Assembly (NCBI GenBank): GCA_012519705.1
Contig: JAAYPR010000012.1
Location: 1-64,000 of the forward strand
DNA from: Campylobacteraceae bacterium
GTDB taxonomy: Bacteria; Campylobacterota; Campylobacteria; Campylobacterales; Campylobacteraceae
DNA: 64,000 nucleotides
Direction of reading: 5' to 3'
Under the pieces are notes generated by a model. It saw only the letters and a list, made by a program, of their open reading frames with translations, was not told where the DNA came from and made no database searches. Position numbers and translations under genes: made by a program. Of the stretch, positions 8,365 through 17,007 are shown piece after piece (position 1 is the first letter of the stretch; each line of letters starts with the position of its first letter).

Positions 8365-10056
8365 TTATAACTCCTCAAATTTAGTTACCATTTTTTCTAT
8401 CTCTTTTAAGCCAAGCTCCCAAAAAGTGGTGCTATCGATATCTAGTCCAAACATCGCTACCATCTCTTTTGGACTTTTGCTTCCGCCAAGGCTTAAAAAC
8501 TCGGTGTAAATTTCCACAAAATTCTCACATTTTCCACTTTTGTAAAGCCCAAAAATAGCTAGAACCAAAAGCTGAGCGTAAGCGTAGCTGTAGCAGTAAA
8601 ATGGCGAGTGAATAAAGTGTGAGATATAACTCCACCAGATTTTATAGTAGTCATTTAGAACAAGGCTCTTTCCAAACATTTTCTTACTCTCACTCATCCA
8701 CATTTGGCTGATTTGTTCTGTTGTCAGCTCATCTTTTATCTCGTGGATGCGTCTTTCAAACGTTGTAAAGTTTATCTGTCTATAAAGAGTGGCAAACATA
8801 TCTTCAAGTTTTGAGGCTAGAAGTGAGAGTTTATCATCTTCGTTTTCGTAAATATAGTCAAACACTAGCATCTCGCAAAATACAGATGCTGTCTCAGCCG
8901 TAGTTAGCGGCGTGTGAGAGTTTAGATAACCTACGCTATAAGCTAAGTGTTGATGAATAGCATGTCCTAACTCGTGAGCTAGGGTAAATAGATCTCTTCT
9001 TTTGTTTGTGAAATTTAGCATCACAAAAGGATGCACATCGCTAACTGCTGAGTGAGAAAATGCCCCACCGGTTTTGGTTTTAGATGGGTAAACATCTATC
9101 CAGTTCTCACTAAAAGCCCTTTTAGCAAGCTCGCCAAATTTAGGACTAAACTTAGTAAAAGCATCTATAACTATAGCTTTACACTCTTCATAAGTGTAGG
9201 TTTTATCGCTCCCAATCGGTGCGTATCTATCGTAGTCATAAAGAGTTTCATAACCTAAAATTTCTCTTTTTTTAGCGTAGTATTTTATCGGCAGGTCAAA
9301 TCTTTTTTCTGTCGCCTTTATAAGAGCGTCAACGCTTGGTTTTTCTATCTGGTTGTAAAGGTGCATAGAACTCTCACCAAACTCAAAGTTTCTTAGCTCG
9401 GTTTCGATTTTCAAGTCAGTTTTAACCATGTTTAAGATAAAAGTTAGAAGGTGAGAGTTTTCTTCTAGTTTTTTACTCAAATTTAGAGCCGCATTTTTTC
9501 TAATCTCTCTATTAGCGTCACTTAGCTTACTTAAAATCTCCTCCAAAGTTTCGCCATCAAAGTCTAAATTTGCCATACTTTCATCAAAAAGTCTTGCAAA
9601 CGCACTAACTCCAACAGGTGAAGTTTTTAGCAAAACACTCTCTTCAGGAAGGCTAAGCTGATGAGACTTTTGTTTTAGGATGAGAGTTAAATAGTAGCTG
9701 TAATTTTCACTGCCATTTATAAACTCATCTTTTTTTGCTTCATCAAGGGTGTTAAACTCAAGCTCAAAAAATAGTAAATTTTGTGAAATTTCGTTGCAAA
9801 TTTGCTCATTTTTAGCTAGTTCGCCACCTTTTATAGTGTCTTTTGCAAAATTTAGATAACTATAAGTCATAATTTTGCCGATGTTTTTTGAGATAGTTTC
9901 ATAGGTTTTTACAGCCGTTAAAAACTCATCTGAAGTTAAATTTGCTAAGTTGTCTTTGTAGGTTTTGTTAAAATTTGAAGCTTTTGTTTTGGTAAGATTT
10001 ATAAACTCTTGAAGTTCGTTTTCGCTAGAGAAAAACTCTTTTAAATTCCATTCCAT
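8365..10056 (-). CDS. pepF: Oligoendopeptidase F, M3 family metallopeptidase
   Basis: PepF is a cytoplasmic zinc peptidase that cleaves short peptides. The 563-residue protein has the M3 zinc site HELGHAIHQ near residue 363, with the downstream glutamate in the ETASVFCEML segment as the likely third ligand. The N-terminal helical region (about 1-200) matches the PepF lid. The C-terminal segment HFIHSPFYCYSYAYAQLL is also typical of the family. It lies first in a two-gene unit with the SspB-like protein and is followed in the other direction by a 108-base gap. Confidence 0.92.
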   Translation of the reverse strand: MEWNLKEFFSSENELQEFINLTKTKASNFNKTYKDNLANLTSDEFLTAVKTYETISKNIGKIMTYSYLNFAKDTIKGGELAKNEQICNEISQNLLFFELEFNTLDEAKKDEFINGSENYSYYLTLILKQKSHQLSLPEESVLLKTSPVGVSAFARLFDESMANLDFDGETLEEILSKLSDANREIRKNAALNLSKKLEENSHLLTFILNMVKTDLKIETELRNFEFGESSMHLYNQIEKPSVDALIKATEKRFDLPIKYYAKKREILGYETLYDYDRYAPIGSDKTYTYEECKAIVIDAFTKFSPKFGELAKRAFSENWIDVYPSKTKTGGAFSHSAVSDVHPFVMLNFTNKRRDLFTLAHELGHAIHQHLAYSVGYLNSHTPLTTAETASVFCEMLVFDYIYENEDDKLSLLASKLEDMFATLYRQINFTTFERRIHEIKDELTTEQISQMWMSESKKMFGKSLVLNDYYKIWWSYISHFIHSPFYCYSYAYAQLLVLAIFGLYKSGKCENFVEIYTEFLSLGGSKSPKEMVAMFGLDIDSTTFWELGLKEIEKMVTKFEEL

Positions 10057-10144
10057 ATTTATCCTTTTTAAATTTTTGGATAAATATATCTAAAAATTGT
10101 AAATTAAGCCTACTCGATTTAAAAATATAAAAAGTAAAGACATC

Positions 10145-10162
10145 AAGGGGATAAATCCCCTT
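10145..10162 (-). terminator. Short hairpin after the second solute-binding protein gene
   Basis: AAGGGGAT and ATCCCCTT are separated by two bases, giving a GC-rich stem directly downstream of the minus-strand stop. Only a broken T-rich stretch follows, so termination strength is uncertain. Confidence 0.45.
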
Positions 10163-10164
10163 TC

Positions 10165-10977
10165 TTATTCTAGAAATTTATAAATAGCAGCAGGCAGGAA
10201 GTATTTTTTATTGACTGTTCCTTTAAAGTAAGGATTTAAATCATTATCAAATGCCTCTTCAAAGAAACCTTCCTTGCTTAAGCTTATTATTCCTTTGTTT
10301 ATAGCATCCAAAAGCTCTTTATTGTATTTTCTAGTTGCTACGGCTACAAATTGAGTCTCGCCTAGATTATCAATGCTTACTTCAACTTCTCTGTCTAGTA
10401 CAGGAAACGCTAAAACCATTATGTCATCATCAGCGTAAGCATCACCCTTGCCATCTTTTAACATCCTATAGCATTCTCCAGCTGTTAGGCAGTATTTTAA
10501 ATTATTAAAACCATTTTCTATTAAGAAACTCTCTATAGTTGAGTCACGAAAAGTTAAAATGGTTTTATCTTTTAAATCCGAAAAGTTTTTAATATTATCA
10601 GCTTTTCTTGTTAATAGCCCTATATCAACAGTAAAATATGGCAGAGAAAAATCAACTAGTTTTTTTCTATCATCTGTTATTGCCATATTATTAAGAAAAA
10701 TATCTATTTTATTTTCTTGCAGGGAGCTAATCCCATCTTCAAAATTTGTTGCGATAAACTCAATTCTGCCAGATTTATTACCGAAAACATATTTCGATAA
10801 AGCATTTGCTAAGTTTACTTCAAAACCAACAAAATCACAATCTATAAGCTTAGAAAAAGGTGCTTGGTTGCTATCAACCCCCACCTTTAAAACACCACTG
10901 CTACGGATTTCATTTAGGCTGTTAGCAGTAAGAATAGTCAAGCTACATAAAAAACAGAAAAACATTTTTTTCATCAT
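10165..10977 (-). CDS. Periplasmic amino-acid-type solute-binding protein (family 3), copy 2
   Basis: The 270-residue protein is a family 3 extracellular solute-binding protein, the class that serves polar amino acid ABC importers. It has a Sec signal peptide (FFCFLCSLTILTANS, no lipobox) and the opening GVLKVGVDSNQAPFS. Other hallmarks are GFEVNLANAL and the DIFLNNMAITDDRKKLVDFS block. It is clearly a paralogue of the next upstream gene, sharing the signal peptide phrase FCFLCSLT and most motifs. No permease or ATPase gene is adjacent, so it may share a distant transporter. A clear ribosome-binding site, AAAGGA, lies before the first of two consecutive ATG codons. Ligand unknown. Confidence 0.85.
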   Translation of the reverse strand: MMKKMFFCFLCSLTILTANSLNEIRSSGVLKVGVDSNQAPFSKLIDCDFVGFEVNLANALSKYVFGNKSGRIEFIATNFEDGISSLQENKIDIFLNNMAITDDRKKLVDFSLPYFTVDIGLLTRKADNIKNFSDLKDKTILTFRDSTIESFLIENGFNNLKYCLTAGECYRMLKDGKGDAYADDDIMVLAFPVLDREVEVSIDNLGETQFVAVATRKYNKELLDAINKGIISLSKEGFFEEAFDNDLNPYFKGTVNKKYFLPAAIYKFLE

Positions 10978-11022
10978 TTTATTTCCTTTAAGTGTAATTA
11001 TTAAAAAACAAAAATTTAAAAT

Positions 11023-11051
11023 AAAATCATCCCTAAAAACAGGGATGATTT
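11023..11051 (-). terminator. Hairpin between the two solute-binding protein genes
   Basis: AAATCATCCCT and AGGGATGATTT form an 11-bp stem with a 6-base loop, six bases past the stop of copy 1. On the minus strand a T-rich run follows. It would reduce read-through into copy 2, so the two paralogues may be expressed at different levels. Confidence 0.7.
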
Positions 11052-11056
11052 ATAAA

Positions 11057-11860
11057 TTAACCAAAAATACTATAAATATCATCAAGCAAGAAGTATTTTT
11101 TTTCAGCCGTTCCTTTATAGTATGGGTTTAAATTTTGGTCAAAATTCTTTCTAAAAAACCCTTCCCTGCTCAGCTTAATTAAGCTATTATTTATAGCATC
11201 TAAAAGCTCTTTACTATTTTTTCTAATAGCAACTCCTAAAAAGTCAGTATCACCTAGATTTTGAATACTCACTTCAACTTCTTTATCCAGCACAGGAAAT
11301 GCTAAAACTATCAAGTTATCATCAGCATAGGCCGCACCCTTGCCATCTTTTAGCATTTTATATCCATCCCCAGCTGTTTCACAGTATACCATATCAAAGC
11401 CTCTTTGTTTTAAAAAAGATTCAGTCGTTGTATCTTTAAACCCAATAATCTTTTCACCACTTAGGTCAGAAAGTTTAGTAATTCTATCTGATTTCATGGT
11501 AAGAAATCCTATGTTTACTGCGAAGTAAGGCATGGAAAAGTCAACTAATTTAGCTCTCTCATCAGTTATTGTCATGGCGTTAATAAACATATCGATTCTT
11601 TTGCTTTGCAGGTCAGAAATCCCATTATTAAAATGTGTAGGGATAAGCTTTACCTCTATGGAGTCACCAAAAATATTTTTAGCGATAGCCCTTGCCATAT
11701 CAGCTTCAAAACCAATAAATTGTTCATCCACATATTTAGAAAAAGGTGCTTGGTCAGTATCAAGACCTATTTTTAAAACACCACGTTCTTTTATTTGCTC
11801 AATACTGTTTGCAAAAAGAGCAGTTAAGCTACATAAAAAGCAAAAAAACAGTTTTCTCAT
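11057..11860 (-). CDS. Periplasmic amino-acid-type solute-binding protein (family 3), copy 1
   Basis: The 267-residue protein is a family 3 solute-binding protein with a Sec signal peptide ending in ALFANS. It carries the motifs GVLKIGLDTDQAPFS, GFEADMARAI and DMFINAMTITDERAKLVDFS. It is a tandem duplicate of the downstream gene. Several predicted ligand-contact segments differ between the copies, for example YVDEQF against LIDCDF, so specificity may have diverged. It has an AAAGGAG ribosome-binding site and its own -10 box at 11896-11901. No ABC permease or ATPase is next to it. Confidence 0.85.
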   Translation of the reverse strand: MRKLFFCFLCSLTALFANSIEQIKERGVLKIGLDTDQAPFSKYVDEQFIGFEADMARAIAKNIFGDSIEVKLIPTHFNNGISDLQSKRIDMFINAMTITDERAKLVDFSMPYFAVNIGFLTMKSDRITKLSDLSGEKIIGFKDTTTESFLKQRGFDMVYCETAGDGYKMLKDGKGAAYADDNLIVLAFPVLDKEVEVSIQNLGDTDFLGVAIRKNSKELLDAINNSLIKLSREGFFRKNFDQNLNPYYKGTAEKKYFLLDDIYSIFG

Positions 11861-11895
11861 TTTATCTCCTTTAATAGTTTAAATTCTCTGCACAG

Positions 11896-11901
11896 ATTAT
11901 A
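11896..11901 (-). promoter_or_regulatory. -10 box for the solute-binding protein gene
   Basis: On the minus strand TATAAT appears in the context TTGTATAATCTG, about 36 bases before the start codon, with the AAAGGAG ribosome-binding site between them. Campylobacter sigma70 promoters rely mainly on this extended -10. Confidence 0.55.
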
Positions 11902-11917
11902 CAATAAAATCAATCAA

Positions 11918-11949
11918 AAAAGTGTCTCTTTGCGTTTTTGCAAAGAGAC
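11918..11949 (-). terminator. Rho-independent terminator after sstT
   Basis: GTCTCTTTGC and GCAAAGAGAC form a perfect 10-bp stem with a 6-base loop, followed on the minus strand by a run of T. It lies just past the sstT stop and ahead of the promoter for the solute-binding gene, isolating the two units. Confidence 0.8.
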
Positions 11950-11956
11950 AAAAGAA

Positions 11957-13198
11957 TTATTTGTTATTTGTCACCATAGAAGCAACTGCTGTGTATAAAA
12001 CGTCAGTTGAGCTGTTTATCGCTGTTTCAACTGAGTCTTGGATAACACCGATGATAAAGCCAACTGCGATAACTTGCATAGCTATCTCATTTGGTATGTT
12101 AAATAGTGAAGTTGCTAGAGGTATAAGCATAAGCGAACCACCTGGCACACCACCCGCTCCAGTAGCACCAAGAGCTGAAACAAAGCAAAGCAAAAGTGCT
12201 GTTCCAAAGCTAACTTCGATACCTAGTGTATAAACCGCTGCAAGTGAGAGTATAGCGATAACAACTGCCGCTCCTGCCATGTTTATCGTAGCACCAAGAG
12301 GGATTGAGATAGGATAAAGCTCCTCATCAAGTTCTAGTTTTCTACAAAGGTTTAAGTTTACAGGGATGTTTGCTGCTGAACTTCTTGTAAAGAACGCATA
12401 CAGACCACTCTCTTTTAGACATGTAAAAAGAAGTGGGTATGGGTTTTTCTTTAGAGCAATTCCAGCAATTAAAGGGTTTGTCACAAGTGCCACAAAAGCC
12501 ATCGCTCCAACTAAAACAACTATTAGTCTTAAGTATCCTAAAAGTGCCTCTCCGCCAGCCTCAATTACGCTATTTGTAACTAAGCCCATGATACCAAATG
12601 GAGCAAGTTGGATGATAAACTGAACTATTTTTGTTATACCATCTGCTAAGTCGCCAAAAATATCTTTTGTTGCTCCTGATGCAAATCTTAAAGCCAAACC
12701 AAAGCCTATAGCCCAAGTCAAAATTCCCACATAGTTTCCAGTTGCAAGTGCGTTTATAGGGTTATCAACCATTTTAAATAAAAGTCCGCCTAAAACTTCA
12801 ACTAAGCTAGTTGGAGCTGTTGCATTAACCGCTGAGGTTGTATCTAAAACTAAAGGTGTTGGGAACATAAAGCTTGCTAAAACACCCACAAAAGAAGCAA
12901 GAAGTGTGCTTGAAAGGTAAAGAACTATAACTAGTTTTAAGCCCTTTGTGTTAGTAAAGTTTTTTGTTATAAAAGAAGCTGCTATTAGGATAAATACCAA
13001 AACAGGAGCAACTGCTTTTAAAGCTCCAACAAAAAGACTACCTAAAGTTCCAACCCCGCCTGCTAAAGCTGCGATAAAAGCAGCGTCTGAGCCTCTTGCG
13101 ATAAATCCAAGAACCGCACCTATAAAAACACCTGTTAAAATTCTAACAACAAGGTTTTTATCTTTGTAAATGCTTATCAATTTTTCAAATGATGCCAT
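11957..13198 (-). CDS. sstT: Serine/threonine:sodium symporter SstT
   Basis: SstT is an inner-membrane DAACS-family (dicarboxylate/amino acid:cation) symporter for serine and threonine. The 413-residue protein has many hydrophobic segments. It shows the family hairpin and substrate motifs [34 protein letters not shown] and [16 protein letters not shown]. Length and motif wording match SstT rather than the glutamate transporter GltP. The gene is divergent from metK and is closed by its own terminator, so it is probably monocistronic. C. jejuni has sstT next to metK as well, as I recall. Confidence 0.93.
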   Translation of the reverse strand: MASFEKLISIYKDKNLVVRILTGVFIGAVLGFIARGSDAAFIAALAGGVGTLGSLFVGALKAVAPVLVFILIAASFITKNFTNTKGLKLVIVLYLSSTLLASFVGVLASFMFPTPLVLDTTSAVNATAPTSLVEVLGGLLFKMVDNPINALATGNYVGILTWAIGFGLALRFASGATKDIFGDLADGITKIVQFIIQLAPFGIMGLVTNSVIEAGGEALLGYLRLIVVLVGAMAFVALVTNPLIAGIALKKNPYPLLFTCLKESGLYAFFTRSSAANIPVNLNLCRKLELDEELYPISIPLGATINMAGAAVVIAILSLAAVYTLGIEVSFGTALLLCFVSALGATGAGGVPGGSLMLIPLATSLFNIPNEIAMQVIAVGFIIGVIQDSVETAINSSTDVLYTAVASMVTNNK

Positions 13199-13232
13199 GT
13201 GTTTCCTTTAAAATTAAAAATAAGTTAATGCT

Positions 13233-13270
13233 ATCTAAATTTAGATAAAACTAAGTTAAAATTTTAACTT
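13233..13270. promoter_or_regulatory. Two perfect palindromes between sstT and metK
   Basis: ATCTAAATTTAGAT (13233-13246) and AAGTTAAAATTTTAACTT (13253-13270) are perfect palindromes 6 bases apart in the divergent intergenic region. They may be operator sites or chance features of AT-rich DNA. No SAM riboswitch fold is apparent before metK. Confidence 0.35.
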
Positions 13271-13377
13271 AAATTTTTTAGATTAAAGAGTGAAAATTTA
13301 GTGAAATTTATCCTATCTTAATTATTAAAAGCTAAAATTCAAACATTTATATTATAAATTTTAATCAAAGGAGATTT

Positions 13378-14580
13378 ATGTATCTTTTTACTTCTGAGGT
13401 GGTAAGCCCAGGACACCCTGATAAATGTGCTGATATCATCGCAGATAGCATAGTTGATGCGGTTTTAATGGCTGATAAAGACGCTAGAGTTGCAAGTGAA
13501 GTTTTCGTAGCTGGAAAGCATATCGTAATAGGCGGTGAGGTTAAAACAGACGCTGATATTAGCTTTAACAAATATGAAACTATCGTAAAAGACGCTCTTG
13601 CAAAAATCGGCTACAACGGAAACCCACACTTTACAAAAGAGCAGTGCCTACACCCTGATGACGTTGAAGTTCATGTACTTTTAAATAAGCAAAGCCCTGA
13701 TATTAGTCAAGGTGTTGATCAAAGTAGTGGAGAGATAGGAGCAGGAGATCAAGGCATAATGTTTGGCTTTGCAAGCTCGGAGACCGAGCATCTTATGCCA
13801 GCAGCTATAACTTACGCAAGACTTTTAAGCGATAAAGTTTATGAGTATGCCAAAGCTCATCCACATGAGTTTGGAGTAGATATCAAAACTCAGGTGACAC
13901 TTGATTACGGCTCAAAAGAGAATTTTGAAAACTGTAAACCACAAAGCATCCACACTATCGTTGTTTCAGCTCCTTGTGTTGAAAGTATGAGTATAGAAAA
14001 AGTTAGAGAAATCATCGGTAAGCTTATAGACGAGGCAGGGCTTCCAAAAGAGCTTTATGATAAAGAAAATACAATCATCTATATAAACCCAACAGGCAGA
14101 TATGTAAACCACTCAAGTCTTCACGATAGCGGACTAACAGGTAGAAAACTAATCGTTGATAGCTTTGGTGGATACTCGCCAATAGGCGGTGGTGCTCAGT
14201 CAAGTAAAGACTACACTAAAGTTGATAGAAGTGGGCTTTATGCGGCTCGCTACATCGCTAAAAACATAGTCGCAGCAGGACTTGCTAAAAAGTGTATAGT
14301 TCAGTTAAGTTATGCTATAGGTGTTGCAAAGCCAGTTTCTGTAAGTGTTGACTGTATGGGAACCCATGTTGAGAGTGTAAATGATGATATGCTTTCAAGT
14401 TTTGTTTCGCAAAATTTCCCTTTAACACCAAAATGGATAACTGATAAATTTGGACTTGATAAGCCAAGCAAAGAGACATTTTTATACTCCTATGTTGCAG
14501 CACATGGGCAAGTTGGAAACCCAAGCTATCCATGGGAGAGTTTGGACTCAGTAGAACTGTTTAAAGGGCTTTTGAAATAG
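13378..14580 (+). CDS. metK: S-adenosylmethionine synthetase MetK
   Basis: MetK makes S-adenosylmethionine from methionine and ATP. The 400-residue protein begins LFTSEVVSPGHPDKCADIIAD, containing the family GHPDK motif. It has GAGDQGIMFGFA near residue 120 and the phosphate-loop segment GGGAQSSKDYTKVDRS near 280. AAAGGAG stands 6 bases before the ATG. It is transcribed away from sstT and followed by the remains of a toxin gene on the other strand. Confidence 0.97.
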   Translation: MYLFTSEVVSPGHPDKCADIIADSIVDAVLMADKDARVASEVFVAGKHIVIGGEVKTDADISFNKYETIVKDALAKIGYNGNPHFTKEQCLHPDDVEVHVLLNKQSPDISQGVDQSSGEIGAGDQGIMFGFASSETEHLMPAAITYARLLSDKVYEYAKAHPHEFGVDIKTQVTLDYGSKENFENCKPQSIHTIVVSAPCVESMSIEKVREIIGKLIDEAGLPKELYDKENTIIYINPTGRYVNHSSLHDSGLTGRKLIVDSFGGYSPIGGGAQSSKDYTKVDRSGLYAARYIAKNIVAAGLAKKCIVQLSYAIGVAKPVSVSVDCMGTHVESVNDDMLSSFVSQNFPLTPKWITDKFGLDKPSKETFLYSYVAAHGQVGNPSYPWESLDSVELFKGLLK

Positions 14581-14692
14581 TTTTTGAATTTTAATAACTC
14601 GTAAATTTGCTTTGGGTAACAAAATAGCAGCCCTCACGATTGTTGCTCAAAGCTTTGCTCGGTTTTGAAATTTAACCTTGATTTTTTCAAGA

Positions 14693-15161
14693 CTAAATTC
14701 TATTTCCACAAAAATAATCTTTTAATTCTTTGTTTGTTCTTTTGATGTCGATATCTAGTTTTGGGAAATTTTTATCATTTGTTATAATTAAGTCACAACC
14801 ATTTTCTTTCGCACAAAAGTATTGCAAAATATCTTCAAAATCAACTATCTTATCACTTTTAATCTTTTCGCTTGCATAAAGACAAGCATTTTGTAAGGCA
14901 TTATTTGATAACGAAAGACATCTGAAATTTGTAGATTTTGATAAAGTTGCAAAAAAAATTAACGATCATTTCTATGTTAAGTTTATAATGTTTATTTAAT
15001 ATATATGATATGTCACTAATGCTTTCAAAAGAGTAGCATATCGCACTTTTGTCATCAAAATTTTTAAATAACTTCACTGCTTTTTCGTGAAGTTCGCCAC
15101 GGCTTTCAACCAGAAAATCAGTAATGATATTATTATCAAGAAAAATTTTAGAGTATCCCAT
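14693..15161 (-). pseudogene. PIN-domain (VapC-like) toxin gene broken by a +1 frameshift
   Basis: The first frame gives FLDNNIITDFL, the usual PIN start with the first acidic residue, then ESISDISYIL. It then shifts out of frame and stops at 14901. The second half is intact in the next frame and contains ILQYFCAKENGCDLIITNDKNFP, ending at a TAG at 14693-14695. Removing one base from the run of eight T (plus-strand A8 at 14951-14958) joins the frames into one protein of about 155 residues. It would carry all the PIN acidic positions. The intact relative at 51363-51770 shares the start, the ENGC segment and the TND-x-NFP motif. The break could be fixed, reversible by slippage, or an assembly error. 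Confidence 0.85.
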
Positions 15162-15387
15162 ATCTATCTCTTAGATATTCTTTATCATTTAACTTATAGT
15201 TTTTTAAATCATCGGAAATTTCACTATTGGCTTCCTTTACAATTCCAGCAAATTTCATAATTTCATTTTCGTCGTTTGTTTTTTCTTTGAGTTCTTTAGA
15301 TTTTTTGACGATTAAATTTGCCATGTCTATTAAATCTTTTTGATTTACTGGAAGCTCAAACTCAAATTTTATAACTTCTTGTGCCAT
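15148..15387 (-). CDS. Antitoxin partner of the broken PIN toxin
   Basis: The 79-residue acidic protein lies directly upstream of the PIN toxin remnant and overlaps its start by 14 bases, the usual antitoxin-first order. The N-terminal part (VIKFEFELPVNQKDL) could form a DNA-binding strand. The second half, EIMKFAGIVKE then LNDKEYLRDRYGIL, matches the end of the antitoxin at 51119-51373 (NIMKFAG ... LRDEMLDARYGK). I infer that this C-terminal part binds the toxin. It remains open although its toxin is broken, so it could still neutralise related toxins. I do not recognise it as Phd, RelB or MazE. Confidence 0.65.
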   Translation of the reverse strand: MAQEVIKFEFELPVNQKDLIDMANLIVKKSKELKEKTNDENEIMKFAGIVKEANSEISDDLKNYKLNDKEYLRDRYGIL

Positions 15388-15412
15388 TTTCCATCCTTTT
15401 TTAAATGTTATT

Positions 15413-16717
15413 TTATCTAAATTTCCCCAAAAACTCTTTTATCCATAGTTTTTTAGGAGTTATTATCTCGCTTTTGCTTCCATTTACTGAGTGGTACACA
15501 GTAGTTGCGTGTTTTGTGGCGTAGTATTTTATGAGAAGTCTTTGCAAATTTGGCTGGGTTGAAGGGGTAAACCAGCCGTTATTTGAAATCGCTACAACGA
15601 TGTCAGGGCTGTTTTTGTAAATTTCAGCTCTTGAGGCTTCGTAGCAAATCGCATTTGTTATTTTAACCCCGTTTAACTCATACTCGCTTATATCACTAGC
15701 TTTTTTAAAGTCACTTGCACCACTAAAAATGATCTCATTTATCAAATTTGTTAAGAACTTAGGAAGTGGAATTTCCTCTCCAAAAGGAACTAGAATATGC
15801 TTGTCAAATCTTTGCATAATGCCGTTTTGAAACAGAAATGATGAGTTATAAATAGTTTTATTCTCATAAGCTAAAGCCCCTGTTAAAATGGCTATCTTAA
15901 AAGATTTCTCTTTTAAAACTCTCATCAAATTTTTTTCTAAATTTAGATAAGCGACTATGGCATTTTCAGGCAAAATTATAAACTCATAGCCTTCATTTAT
16001 GGCGTTATCTATCAAGTCTAAAACATCATCAATTTGTTTGTTTTTATAACTACTTTCCCATTTTATATCTTGAGGGATATTTGTATTTGCGATATAGGTT
16101 TTAAAGGGTAAGAAATTTGGCTCGCTCTCTTGAAATTGCAGAGCAAAGATAAGCAAAAACGCACTTATAAATTTATACTTTTTTAAAGAATAAAAAGCCA
16201 CTACAAAAGCAAAGACAAAAAATAACCCCCTTAAATTTGGCTCAAAAATCCCAGGCATCAAGGTTAGCTCTAAATTTAACCAGTTGAAATTAAATGGATA
16301 GAAATAACTTAGTCCTAGAAGTAAAAAACCTCTGACATACAAACTCTTAAACCAGCCACAAATTAAAAACAGAGCTCCATAAACAAATCCAAAAAACAAA
16401 ATTTCCAAAGGAATCAAAAAACTCATTCCATAAAAACGAAGTGAAAAACTAACCCAGTAAAACCAAAGCACCCCAACAAAAAATCCAGTATGAAAAAACT
16501 CAAACCTATTAAATTTAAAAAGCTTGTAAAAACCGTAAATTGCAAGAAATGGGGAGATAAAATTTAAAACTGTATTATCAAAAAGAGTTAAAAATATAAA
16601 ATTTGAAATTAAAAATGAAACATAAAAGCCTTTTATAATCTCATTTGTGGTAAAATACCTGCTTATTAAATTTTTTACAAAGGATTTACATGGAACAGCC
16701 AGGAGTTTTAGGGACAT
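15413..16717 (-). CDS. lnt: Apolipoprotein N-acyltransferase Lnt
   Basis: Lnt adds the third acyl chain to lipoproteins at the periplasmic side of the inner membrane. The 434-residue protein has about six hydrophobic segments (residues 20-200) followed by a nitrilase-like domain. The catalytic triad candidates are the glutamate in FIILPENAIVAYL, a lysine in the DKHILVPFGEEIPLP region and the cysteine in AICYEASRAE. The start used here has a good AAGAGG ribosome-binding site 5 bases upstream. It makes the gene overlap yajC head to head by 28 bases. There is no other ATG, GTG or TTG before the first membrane segment. Several lipoproteins in this window would be its substrates. Confidence 0.9.
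   Translation of the reverse strand: MSLKLLAVPCKSFVKNLISRYFTTNEIIKGFYVSFLISNFIFLTLFDNTVLNFISPFLAIYGFYKLFKFNRFEFFHTGFFVGVLWFYWVSFSLRFYGMSFLIPLEILFFGFVYGALFLICGWFKSLYVRGFLLLGLSYFYPFNFNWLNLELTLMPGIFEPNLRGLFFVFAFVVAFYSLKKYKFISAFLLIFALQFQESEPNFLPFKTYIANTNIPQDIKWESSYKNKQIDDVLDLIDNAINEGYEFIILPENAIVAYLNLEKNLMRVLKEKSFKIAILTGALAYENKTIYNSSFLFQNGIMQRFDKHILVPFGEEIPLPKFLTNLINEIIFSGASDFKKASDISEYELNGVKITNAICYEASRAEIYKNSPDIVVAISNNGWFTPSTQPNLQRLLIKYYATKHATTVYHSVNGSKSEIITPKKLWIKEFLGKFR
16651..16656 (+). promoter_or_regulatory. Putative -10 box for yajC, inside lnt
   Basis: TAAAAT occurs in the context GTGGTAAAATACC 34 bases before the yajC ATG. It lies within the 5' coding part of the divergent lnt gene. It is the nearest -10-like sequence and is a weak match. 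Confidence 0.35.
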
Positions 16718-17007
16718 TTTTACCTCTTATCGTGTTTTTTTTAATTTTTTATTTCTTAGTCATAAGACCACAGACGAAACAAGCAAAAGCTCACGCTTTA
16801 ATGATTAGCGAACTTAAAAAAGGCGACAAAATCGTAACATCAGGTGGATTTAAATGCACAGTTGTCAATCCAAAAGATGATTTTATCACAGTTAAGCTTA
16901 ATGATGATGTAATCGTTGAACTTGCAAGAATGAATGTTGCAAGAAAAATAGAGAAATTTGATGACGTAAACGAGGATAAAAAAGAGGAAAAAACTAAAAA
17001 TGCGTAA
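16690..17007 (+). CDS. yajC: Preprotein translocase subunit YajC
   Basis: YajC is a small membrane subunit that associates with SecDF. The 105-residue protein has one N-terminal membrane helix (FLPLIVFFLIFYFLVI) followed by the family motif RPQTKQAKAH and the KGDKIVTSGG segment. Its end overlaps secD by 8 bases. AAAGGA lies 6 bases before the ATG. It opens the plus-strand operon. Confidence 0.95.
   Translation: MEQPGVLGTFLPLIVFFLIFYFLVIRPQTKQAKAHALMISELKKGDKIVTSGGFKCTVVNPKDDFITVKLNDDVIVELARMNVARKIEKFDDVNEDKKEEKTKNA

Noticed and set aside
10559-11131. Plus-strand open frame opposite the solute-binding genes
   Set aside because: It is an antisense shadow spanning the end of one gene, a terminator and part of another, with no ribosome-binding site.
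13271-13377. SAM riboswitch before metK
   Set aside because: I could not find the conserved SAM-I or SAM-II helices or a terminator switch. Only AT-rich palindromes are present.
13365-13571. Minus-strand open frame over the metK start
   Set aside because: It is antisense to a clear metK gene and has no family features.
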